DNA of 5,010 nucleotides from Gemmatimonadota bacterium (GCA_026706505.1 JAPOYQ010000519.1:1-5010), one strand, 5' to 3'. Positions 1 to 4,246 are shown, numbered from the stretch's first letter. Notes: generated by a model from the sequence alone, not told the origin. Numbers and translations are program-made.

Positions 1-1
1 C

Positions 2-460
2 TTTGAAGGCTCTTGCCCGGTTTTGATACGGGTGCTCTACTATCTCGACGACCTCATACCAGAGGTCTCGCCTTTCCGCGTAGTGCCGCGCTCGCACCTG
101 TGCCTGCACGCCGACGCCAATCCCTATACGCGCTACGAATCCCATCCCGAAGAAGTCATGGTTCCCTGCAAGGCCGGTTCTGCCGTGCTCATCCACCACC
201 GCGTCTTCCACGGCAACTTCCCCAACGTCGGCACCTATCCGCGCGAAATGCTGGCCATCTCCTACCGCCCCGCTTGGGCCGGGCCGGTCGACGAGATCAG
301 CCCTTGGAACGGGGAAGACCTCCAGACCTTGCCCGACGAAATCCGCCCGCTCTTCGCCGACCGCAACACGCGCCACTGGGACTACCACGGCGGCAACAAA
401 CCCCCGAACATGGCCTCCGAGGCCCCGGGCATGGACCCCAGCCGTTGGGAGCGCGCCTAA
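2..460 (+). CDS. Phytanoyl-CoA dioxygenase (PhyH) family protein, C-terminal part (5' end outside window)
   Basis: The reading frame is open to the left edge, so only the last 152 residues are seen; the first visible residues are FEGSCPVLIRVLYYLDD. The pattern fits the second half of the PhyH fold, a non-heme Fe(II)/2-oxoglutarate oxygenase: a strand ending in YYLDD, then 'FRVVPRSH' (usual form PGSH; visible residues 25-32), then 'HHRVFHGNFPN' where the distal iron-binding histidine is expected (about visible residue 70), and an arginine eleven residues later (PREML) in the place of the 2-oxoglutarate-binding Arg. The HxD iron motif must lie upstream of the window. Such enzymes hydroxylate varied small molecules, so the substrate cannot be named. 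An in-frame TTG at 23 is not a credible start, because homology-like sequence continues before it. The TAA stop lies 2 bp from the stop of the convergent SDR gene. Confidence 0.82.
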   Translation, partial: FEGSCPVLIRVLYYLDDLIPEVSPFRVVPRSHLCLHADANPYTRYESHPEEVMVPCKAGSAVLIHHRVFHGNFPNVGTYPREMLAISYRPAWAGPVDEISPWNGEDLQTLPDEIRPLFADRNTRHWDYHGGNKPPNMASEAPGMDPSRWERA

Positions 461-462
461 CG

Positions 463-1203
463 CTACCGCGTGAACACCGTTCCCCGCACGTAAGACCCTT
501 CCTCGGAAGCCAAAAACGCCAGCACCCGCGCTATCCCCATCGGGTCTCCTAGCACGGCGTTCCGCTTTGCTTCCTCTGGATCGCGGCCTGTGGCTTCTGC
601 TCCCTGCGCTATATTTTTCAGTTTCAGCGGCGTTGCAATCCCCCCGGGACAAATCACGTGCAAGCGCACCCCCTTAGGCCCTAACTCGTCTTCGAGCTTG
701 TAGTGCAATCCGTGCTGACCAGCCTTGCTCGCTGCATAAGCATAGGACGAGGACCCGCCCCGTACACCCGCTCCCGAGGCGATGATCAGCAGCACGGATT
801 GGCCGGCTGCCGCCAAGAGCGGCGCCGCGTATTTGGCCGAGAGAAAGGTGCCCTTCAGGTTGGTGTCGAGCGTCGCGTCCCAATCCTCCTCCGACAGCTC
901 CTCAATCGTCTTGAACGCCCCCGTCAAAACCCCGGCCGAGAAAACCGCCACATCGAGGTGGGCGGTGCGCTCTCTGATCTGCGCGACCGACGCGGCCACG
1001 CTCTCTTCCAAGCGCACATCCGTGGCGTAGAAATGCGCATGGCCTCCCGCGGCCTCAATCTGTTCCACAGCGGCTCGTCCCTCTGCTTCGTTGTAATCAA
1101 TGATGTGGACGCGCGCCCCTTCTTGGGCGAAAAGCTCGGCAGCGGCCCGGCCAATGCCGGTGGACCCGCCAGTTACCAACGCATCTTTGTCTGCTAGCTT
1201 CAC
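463..1203 (-). CDS. Short-chain dehydrogenase/reductase (SDR), classical type
   Basis: A 246-residue Rossmann-fold oxidoreductase with the marks of a classical SDR: the cofactor loop TGGSTGIG at residues 11-18, an aspartate at 36 (IIDYN) that usually favours NAD(H) over NADP(H), D62-V63 after the third strand, the structural Asn115 (DTNLKG), catalytic Ser143 and the Tyr156-x-x-x-Lys160 pair (YAASK), and the P-G after strand 6 (CPGG). The usual NAG motif is SAG here (89-91). The protein stops at GTVFTR, about where family members continue with V-D-G-G, so the C-terminus is a few residues short. The start is GTG at 1203, supported by a near-perfect Shine-Dalgarno AGAAGGAGGTA at 1207-1217. The gene is divergent from heme A synthase and tail to tail with the PhyH gene. 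The substrate is unknown; an alcohol or hydroxy-acid dehydrogenase or a ketoreductase are all possible. Confidence 0.93.
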   Translation of the reverse strand: MKLADKDALVTGGSTGIGRAAAELFAQEGARVHIIDYNEAEGRAAVEQIEAAGGHAHFYATDVRLEESVAASVAQIRERTAHLDVAVFSAGVLTGAFKTIEELSEEDWDATLDTNLKGTFLSAKYAAPLLAAAGQSVLLIIASGAGVRGGSSSYAYAASKAGQHGLHYKLEDELGPKGVRLHVICPGGIATPLKLKNIAQGAEATGRDPEEAKRNAVLGDPMGIARVLAFLASEEGSYVRGTVFTR

Positions 1204-1206
1204 ACG

Positions 1207-1217
1207 TACCTCCTTCT
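1207..1217 (-). promoter_or_regulatory. Shine-Dalgarno of the SDR gene
   Basis: On the minus strand the sequence AGAAGGAGGTA lies directly before the GTG at 1203. It is close to the full anti-SD complement and fixes this non-ATG start; the overlapping upstream GTG is followed at once by a TGA. Confidence 0.8.
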
Positions 1218-1233
1218 AGCGCGTGCGGCGACG

Positions 1234-1248
1234 CGGCAAAAGTTGCCG
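1234..1248. promoter_or_regulatory. Inverted repeat, possible operator between divergent genes
   Basis: CGGCAA-AAG-TTGCCG is a perfect 6-bp inverted repeat with a 3-bp spacer. It covers the expected transcription start of the SDR gene, and its right arm coincides with a -35-like TTGCCG for heme A synthase. The position suits a regulator of both genes, but a repeat this short can occur by chance and no regulator gene is in view. Confidence 0.3.
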
Positions 1249-1270
1249 ATATATCGCCATGGGGTATTTT
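1243..1270 (+). promoter_or_regulatory. Weak candidate promoter of heme A synthase
   Basis: TTGCCG (1243-1248), a 16-bp spacer and TATTTT (1265-1270) give four-of-six matches at each box. A start near 1277 would leave a leader of about 23 nt before the ATG at 1300, which agrees with choosing that ATG rather than the upstream TTG at 1243, which would lie inside the promoter. The match is poor and could be chance. Confidence 0.25.
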
Positions 1271-1276
1271 CTACAA
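1248..1276 (-). promoter_or_regulatory. Candidate promoter of the SDR gene
   Basis: On the minus strand TTGTAG (1276-1271) is followed after 17 bp by TATATC (1253-1248), each matching the sigma-70 consensus at about four of six bases. Transcription would begin near 1241 and give a leader of roughly 40 nt with the strong Shine-Dalgarno. The -10 lies inside a 10-bp palindrome (CGATATATCG, 1247-1256). This is a pattern match only. Confidence 0.35.
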
Positions 1277-1299
1277 GTGATCTGTTCAAACTCCGCTAC

Positions 1300-2304
1300 A
1301 TGACCACCAATCGCCAACTCGCCGTCTGGCTCCTCGCTGTCTCGGCTCTCATCGTCATTCTCGTGGCGTACGGGGGCTGGGTGCGCCTGACCCGCTCGGG
1401 CCTATCCATCGTCGAGTGGAACGTAGTCACCGGCGTCGTTCCGCCGCTAAGCGCTGCGGCCTGGGAAAGCGAATTCGCCAAGTACCGGCAGACGCCCGAA
1501 TACCAGCTCGTCAACTATGGCATGGAGCTGGACGAATTCAAGTTTATCTACTACATGGAGTTCGGTCACCGCTTGCTCGGTCGGCTGGCCGGATTGCTTT
1601 TTGTGGTGCCCCTGCTCTATTTCCTCTGCCGCCGAGCCATTCCCCGCGCCCACATACCCACCTATCTGGGCATTGGCCTGCTCTTCGCCCTTCAGGGCTT
1701 AGTGGGCTGGCTGATGGTCAAGAGCGGCCTAGACGACCGGCCCCAAGTAAGTCACCTGCGCTTGACTTTGCACCTTTGTTGCGCCCTGGCCCTTTTGGCC
1801 GCTTGCCTCTGGCAGGCCCTCGGCTATCTATCCTCTGCGGCAGAGGTTCGGCCACTACCTCGCACCGCGCGCCGCCTTTGCGCTTGGCTGTTCGCCACCA
1901 TCTGCCTCCAGATCGCCGCTGGCGGGCTAGTCGCCGGGCTCAAGGCCGGACACCTATCGGATACCTTCCCCAAAATGTTCGGGGTTTGGATTCCGGCCGG
2001 CTTGTGGTCTATGCAACCGCCGCTCTTAAACCTGCTCGACAACCCCACCACCGTTCACTTCCAACACCGCTTCTTCGCCTTTGCAGTCCTCGGACTGGCC
2101 CTAGCACTGTGGGTGGCTGCCCGCCGCACAGCCCTGAAACCTGGGGCCGGTCTAATCCTCTGCTTGGTAGCAGTGCAAATCGGCTTGGGGATCGGCACGG
2201 TCGTCGCGCACGTGCCCTTGGCCTTGGCCTCGTTGCATCAGGTAGTAGCCGTGGCCCTGTTCGCTGCCGCGCTTTTCCTCTGCCACCGCGCGTACAGAGG
2301 CTAG
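1300..2304 (+). CDS. ctaA: Heme A synthase, type 2 (COX15/CtaA family)
   Basis: Integral membrane enzyme that oxidises the C8 methyl of heme O to a formyl group, making heme A for aa3-type cytochrome oxidases. From the ATG at 1300 the protein has 334 residues and about eight membrane helices. Family motifs are clear: RLTRSGLSIVEW (29-40, including the conserved Glu39), PPLSAAAW, EFKFIYYMEFGHRLLGR with His90, VKSGLDDRPQVSHLRLTLH with His152/His158, VAGLKAG, FQHR with His256 and LHQ with His313. The four helix histidines are the expected heme ligands. The 'EFKF...E..HR' segment and the absence of a loop cysteine pair point to the type 2 branch of proteobacteria and mitochondria. An in-frame TTG at 1243 would add 19 residues, but they look non-conserved; no clear Shine-Dalgarno precedes either start. 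The gene stands alone: no oxidase subunits or heme O synthase are in view. Confidence 0.93.
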   Translation: MTTNRQLAVWLLAVSALIVILVAYGGWVRLTRSGLSIVEWNVVTGVVPPLSAAAWESEFAKYRQTPEYQLVNYGMELDEFKFIYYMEFGHRLLGRLAGLLFVVPLLYFLCRRAIPRAHIPTYLGIGLLFALQGLVGWLMVKSGLDDRPQVSHLRLTLHLCCALALLAACLWQALGYLSSAAEVRPLPRTARRLCAWLFATICLQIAAGGLVAGLKAGHLSDTFPKMFGVWIPAGLWSMQPPLLNLLDNPTTVHFQHRFFAFAVLGLALALWVAARRTALKPGAGLILCLVAVQIGLGIGTVVAHVPLALASLHQVVAVALFAAALFLCHRAYRG

Positions 2305-3020
2305 ACCGCCTCATAGCGGTTGATGATCTCGGTTTCGATCGCGTTGTCAACCGCGATTCGGCGCACTGCAAGCGCGATCCGATGCTCGTGGTTTAGGGCT
2401 TCCCAGAGGCGGGTGGGCGCGTCGGAGAGGGGCAACAGGTAGGGAACTCCAGAAAACGCAGGCAACGGGTCGCCATCTGAGTCGTACGTGGTGATGGCGT
2501 AACCGTAGCCCGGCTCGACGCAGTCGAAGCGGAAAAAGTGGCGTTCGCTGTGCTCGGAGTCAAAGGGGCTGGCCTTGAGGATGGCGAGCCAAGCCTCATC
2601 GGCTTCCAAATCGACATAGCCCGCTATGCGCGGCGTGTAGTTGGGCGGATCCGGCTCGTGTAGCCAGCCAGCCAAGCTCTCGGCAAAACTGAGGCCGGCG
2701 GCAAAACCTTCGTGTATGGCGTCGGTATGGACCCCATTGGAGACAATGCTGCGCCGAGCGCAAACTCGCATGGCATTGTAAATAATGAGCGTGGGGTCGC
2801 TCAACTTCGCGGGATCGGCCGCTTCGGTCCGCAACACGTCGCCCTCGGCGACGAAGATGCGGTTGCGGCTGTTGGCACTGCGCCCTGAGATCCAGTAGAC
2901 CTGCATCCAAGTCCCCTCCGCAGCCCGGCCGATTACAATGCCGCGGCCTACGTAAGGGTTTTCGGCCAACCGTTGCCGCAAGTTGGCCGCAGCCTGTTCT
3001 CCTACCATTTTTGGCACCAT
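2301..3020 (-). CDS. purO: IMP cyclohydrolase, PurO-like family
   Basis: A 239-residue protein recognised as the PurO-like IMP cyclohydrolase family (IMP_cyclohyd), which closes FAICAR to IMP in the last step of purine synthesis; in most bacteria this is done by the unrelated C-terminal cyclohydrolase activity of PurH. Motifs seen: NPYVGRGIVIG (21-31), VYWISGRSANSRNRIF (41-56), an RTEAADP segment, LIIYNAMRV (78-86), SNGVHTDAI (94-102), PNYTPRIAG (126-134), TYDSDGDPLPAFSGVP (178-193) and LWEALN (205-210). Length and motif order suit a full-length member. No Shine-Dalgarno precedes the ATG at 3020; a TATACT -10 box ends 7 bases before it, so the mRNA may be leaderless. A second ATG at 3008 also lacks a ribosome site. 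The stop codon overlaps that of ctaA. Assignment to the family is firm; the exact substrate in a bacterium is inference. Confidence 0.87.
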   Translation of the reverse strand: MVPKMVGEQAAANLRQRLAENPYVGRGIVIGRAAEGTWMQVYWISGRSANSRNRIFVAEGDVLRTEAADPAKLSDPTLIIYNAMRVCARRSIVSNGVHTDAIHEGFAAGLSFAESLAGWLHEPDPPNYTPRIAGYVDLEADEAWLAILKASPFDSEHSERHFFRFDCVEPGYGYAITTYDSDGDPLPAFSGVPYLLPLSDAPTRLWEALNHEHRIALAVRRIAVDNAIETEIINRYEAV

Positions 3021-3027
3021 GCCACAT

Positions 3028-3056
3028 AGTATAGGACAACCCTACACTCGGCAAAA
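3028..3056 (-). promoter_or_regulatory. Candidate promoter giving leaderless purO mRNA
   Basis: On the minus strand TATACT (3033-3028) matches the sigma-70 -10 consensus at five of six bases and stands 7 nt before the ATG at 3020, so the first transcribed base would be at or next to the A of the ATG. A -35-like TTTTGC (3056-3051) lies 17 bp upstream; the overlapping TTGCCG/TACTAT pair, also spaced 17 bp, is an alternative. No ribosome-binding site is present between box and gene. Confidence 0.45.
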
Positions 3057-3081
3057 GCGCGACAGCACCGCCTTTTGGCGC

Positions 3082-3135
3082 AAAAAAGGCCGGTGCCTTT
3101 TCTCGACGGGGAATATCGAGAAAAGGCACCGGCCT
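3082..3135 (-). terminator. Strong intrinsic terminator of the 64-residue protein gene
   Basis: A perfect 20-bp inverted repeat (arms 3087-3106 and 3116-3135) encloses a 9-nt loop. Read on the minus strand, the stem ends in GGCACCGGCC and is followed directly by a T run (3087-3082). This is the layout of a rho-independent terminator 30 bp after the stop of the small gene at 3165, and it insulates purO. The plus strand has no T run after the stem, so it acts in one direction. A second small hairpin (CGCC-TTTT-GGCG, 3069-3080) follows. The stem is unusually long and perfect for a terminator. Confidence 0.85.
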
Positions 3136-3164
3136 GTACCGAATGGTCAGCCGAGGCAGCCTAC

Positions 3165-3359
3165 TTAGCTGCGCTTTAGTACCGGCAGACCGTTTTTGCT
3201 CTCAGACACCTGATAGCCGGCTGGCACCGCGTCGAGAGCTCCTTCCTTCTCGGTTTTAGCAAAGAAGTAAATCGTCTGCGAGTTCCCGTTTTTGAGGGTC
3301 GTGGTCCGGGAATGCAGAATATATGCGACCCCCTTGGAATTCGTATGCGAAAAAGCCAT
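3165..3359 (-). CDS. Small conserved-looking hypothetical protein, 64 residues
   Basis: The start is the ATG at 3359, preceded by a good Shine-Dalgarno (AAGGAGA, 3364-3370); a longer frame begins at 3413 but lacks such a site. The protein opens with MAFSHTNSKGVAYILHS, continues with a LKNGNSQTIYFFAK segment (22-35), then GALDAVPAGY (40-49) and ends NGLPVLKRS. It is basic and has no signal peptide, membrane helix or cysteine. The pattern of alternating hydrophobic residues and turns (KNG, AGY, NGLP) suggests a compact beta-rich fold. I recall similar short 'YFFA...GALD.VPAGY...GLP.LK' proteins in environmental genomes, always annotated hypothetical, but cannot name a function. It has its own terminator and a leader of up to about 110 nt, so it is a stand-alone gene. 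It lies next to the divergent rpsU-csp unit; a link to translation or stress would be speculation. Confidence 0.8.
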   Translation of the reverse strand: MAFSHTNSKGVAYILHSRTTTLKNGNSQTIYFFAKTEKEGALDAVPAGYQVSESKNGLPVLKRS

Positions 3360-3378
3360 GGCGTCTCCTTGCGTGTGA

Positions 3379-3408
3379 TATAGAGGAAGCATGGAAGTCG
3401 AACGGCAA
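3379..3408 (-). promoter_or_regulatory. Weak candidate promoter of the 64-residue protein gene
   Basis: On the minus strand TTGCCG (3408-3403) is followed 18 bp later by TCTATA, which overlaps TATATC (3384-3377). A start near 3371 would give a very short leader carrying the AAGGAGA ribosome site. A TATAAA at 3484-3479 is an alternative, more distant -10. Neither pairing is convincing. Confidence 0.22.
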
Positions 3409-3444
3409 AGCACGACTTCTCGCTGATTAGGGGAGTCTTTCTAG

Positions 3445-3463
3445 AAAAAAAGGCCATCTGGCC
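3445..3463 (-). terminator. Weak terminator-like hairpin in the possible leader of the small gene
   Basis: On the minus strand GGCC-AGAT-GGCC (3463-3452) is followed by seven T (3451-3445). The stem is only 4-5 bp, so termination would be weak. It sits about 90 bp upstream of the start at 3359 and downstream of a TATAAA box at 3484-3479, so it could act as an attenuator if transcription starts there. Confidence 0.25.
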
Positions 3464-3524
3464 AAAATCGCAACTACTTTTATAGCTCCCTCGCCTTGGG
3501 CCAGCACAACCGCTAAGACGGCTC

Positions 3525-3553
3525 TTGACTAAGAGCAACCCATAGCGTAGAAT
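3525..3553 (+). promoter_or_regulatory. Sigma-70 promoter of rpsU-csp
   Basis: TTGACT (3525-3530), a 17-bp spacer and TAGAAT (3548-3553) each match the consensus at five of six bases with ideal spacing; it is the best promoter in the window. Transcription would start near 3560, giving a leader of about 41 nt. An inverted repeat GCTCTT-GACT-AAGAGC (3521-3536) covers the -35 box and could be an operator. Confidence 0.75.
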
Positions 3554-3590
3554 ATATTTTTCTTACCTAGGAACTCAAAAGCCAAGGGCT

Positions 3591-3595
3591 AGGAG
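3591..3595 (+). promoter_or_regulatory. Shine-Dalgarno of rpsU within possible hairpins
   Basis: AGGAG stands 6 nt before the ATG at 3602. The bases CTAGG (3589-3593) can pair with CCTAG at 3566-3570, which would bury the site; a competing AGCC-AAG-GGCT hairpin (3580-3590) ends just before it and would leave it free. Confidence 0.55.
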
Positions 3596-3601
3596 CAGTA
3601 G

Positions 3602-3886
3602 ATGAGCAATTTCAGCGTCGAAGTCAGATCGGACGAACCTTTTGAAAAGGCGCTACGGCGCTTTACGTCCAAAACCCGCAAGGCCGGCTTGTTGCGCGAC
3701 TTGAAGAAGCGGCGTTTCTATACTAAACCCTCGGTCCAGAAGAAGATCAACCGCCAAAAGAGCATCCGCCGGCAGCAGAAGGCCATTCGCATGGCCGAGG
3801 TTGGCTTCGTCCGCGGCGCCGGTGGGCGCGGTGCCGGTGGGCGCAGCACCGGTGGACGCGGCGCCGGTGGGCGCGGCCCGCGCTAG
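3602..3886 (+). CDS. rpsU: Small-subunit ribosomal protein S21 with RGAGG-repeat C-terminal tail
   Basis: Residues 1-63 are a standard bS21: [18 protein letters not shown] (4-21), then [25 protein letters not shown] (24-48) and a Lys/Arg-rich helix to about residue 63. S21 binds the 30S platform near the anti-Shine-Dalgarno end of 16S rRNA and helps mRNA initiation. Unlike the usual 60-70 residues, this protein has 94: from Arg71 it runs in five-residue units R-G-A-G-G (one unit R-S-T-G-G) and ends RGPR, a positively charged, disordered tail resembling eukaryotic RGG boxes. The tail is encoded by a 15-bp tandem repeat. The start is the ATG at 3602, with AGGAG 6 nt upstream and a near-consensus promoter at 3525. 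The cold-shock gene follows in the same direction after 77 bp. The S21 identification is secure; the role of the tail is unknown. Confidence 0.93.
   Translation: MSNFSVEVRSDEPFEKALRRFTSKTRKAGLLRDLKKRRFYTKPSVQKKINRQKSIRRQQKAIRMAEVGFVRGAGGRGAGGRSTGGRGAGGRGPR
3812..3883 (+). repeat. 15-bp in-frame tandem repeat coding the S21 tail
   Basis: Four units of 15 bp (starts at 3812, 3827, 3842, 3857) plus a partial fifth. The unit is close to CGCGGTGCCGGTGGG; units differ mainly at third codon positions, and the third unit reads R-S-T-G-G instead of R-G-A-G-G. The 15-bp length keeps the reading frame, so slippage would lengthen or shorten the tail without disrupting the gene. Confidence 0.9.
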
Positions 3887-3895
3887 GGTCTTTTT
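3875..3895 (+). terminator. Weak terminator or attenuator-like hairpin at the rpsU stop codon
   Basis: GGCCC (3875-3879), a 6-nt loop containing the stop codon's first bases, then GGGTC (3886-3890) form a 5-bp stem with one G-U pair, followed by five T (3891-3895). It is short and overlaps translated sequence, so it more likely lets part of the transcription through to csp than ends it fully. Confidence 0.35.
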
Positions 3896-3943
3896 GTACC
3901 GTAAGCCCAGCTTGGAACGCTAAGTTCAACGCCATTAGCAATC

Positions 3944-3960
3944 GAAGGGAGGTAACCTTC
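3944..3960 (+). promoter_or_regulatory. Shine-Dalgarno of csp, in a small hairpin
   Basis: GGGAGGT (3947-3953) lies 10 nt before the ATG at 3964, a slightly long gap. It is flanked by GAAGG (3944-3948) and CCTTC (3956-3960), which can form a 5-bp stem with part of the ribosome site in the loop. Confidence 0.55.
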
Positions 3961-3963
3961 ATT

Positions 3964-4227
3964 ATGTCCGAACGTCAAAGTGGATCCGTCAAATGGTTCG
4001 ATAGTTCCAAGGGGTTTGGTTTTATTCAGCGCGAAGGACAAGACGACGTCTTCGTCCATTACAGCGCGATTCGCGGCGATGGTTTCCGCTCCCTAGAAGA
4101 AGGTCAGCAGGTGGAATTCGAAACGGTCGCTAGCCCCAAGGGCCTCCAAGCCCGAGATGTGGTCGTCATCGGTTCGGCCCCCGAACCCAAATCCGAACCC
4201 GAATCCGAACCCGAAACTCCGGAATAA
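3964..4227 (+). CDS. Cold-shock-domain protein with acidic repeat tail
   Basis: Residues 1-70 form a bacterial cold-shock domain: [19 protein letters not shown] (7-25) with the RNP1 motif KGFGFI (16-21), RNP2 VFVHY (29-33), then [20 protein letters not shown] and a closing strand [11 protein letters not shown] (59-69). Such proteins bind single-stranded RNA and DNA and melt mRNA structure, acting as cytoplasmic RNA chaperones. Standard members end near residue 67-70; this one has a further acidic, proline-rich tail ([16 protein letters not shown], 72-87) encoded by a hexamer repeat. The tail is probably disordered. The ATG at 3964 follows the GGGAGGT site. No good promoter lies in the 77-bp gap after rpsU, so co-transcription with rpsU is likely. 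Domain identity is certain; whether expression is cold-induced cannot be told from the sequence. Confidence 0.94.
   Translation: MSERQSGSVKWFDSSKGFGFIQREGQDDVFVHYSAIRGDGFRSLEEGQQVEFETVASPKGLQARDVVVIGSAPEPKSEPESEPETPE
4180..4215 (+). repeat. Hexamer tandem repeat coding the acidic Csp tail
   Basis: Six in-frame hexamers of type YCCGAA (cccgaa, cccaaa, tccgaa, cccgaa, tccgaa, cccgaa), each coding Pro/Ser followed by Glu, with one Lys. Unit length keeps the frame, so copy-number change would only alter tail length. Confidence 0.85.
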
Positions 4228-4246
4228 TCCCTCAACTCAGACAAAC

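Noticed and set aside
13..552. Overlapping 179-codon frame across the PhyH gene
   Set aside because: Its Arg/Pro-rich translation is typical of a frame-shifted GC-rich gene, while the PhyH frame shows family motifs.
703..1197. Plus-strand open frames opposite the SDR gene
   Set aside because: They are antisense to a gene with complete SDR motifs and show no recognisable domain or ribosome site.
1243..1299. N-terminal extension of heme A synthase from a TTG start
   Set aside because: The 19 added residues do not look like the family, no ribosome site precedes the TTG, and promoter-like boxes lie there.
1416..2396. Long plus-strand open frame of 326 codons over ctaA
   Set aside because: It is out of frame with the clear heme A synthase, has an Arg/Pro/Ser-rich shadow composition, and runs into purO on the other strand.
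3082..3135. Ends of a miniature inverted-repeat mobile element
   Set aside because: The arms are only 9 bp apart with no flanking target duplication; the T run and position after a stop codon explain it as a terminator.
3360..3520. Possible small RNA or riboswitch in the gap before rpsU
   Set aside because: Only a short hairpin with a T run and promoter-like fragments are visible; no known riboswitch pattern is recognised.
3176..3538. 120-codon minus-strand frame covering the small gene and the rpsU promoter
   Set aside because: It overlaps the small gene in another frame, crosses the rpsU promoter, and has no ribosome site or domain pattern.
3812..3883. CRISPR-like array
   Set aside because: The repeats are contiguous 15-bp units with no spacers and lie in frame within rpsU.
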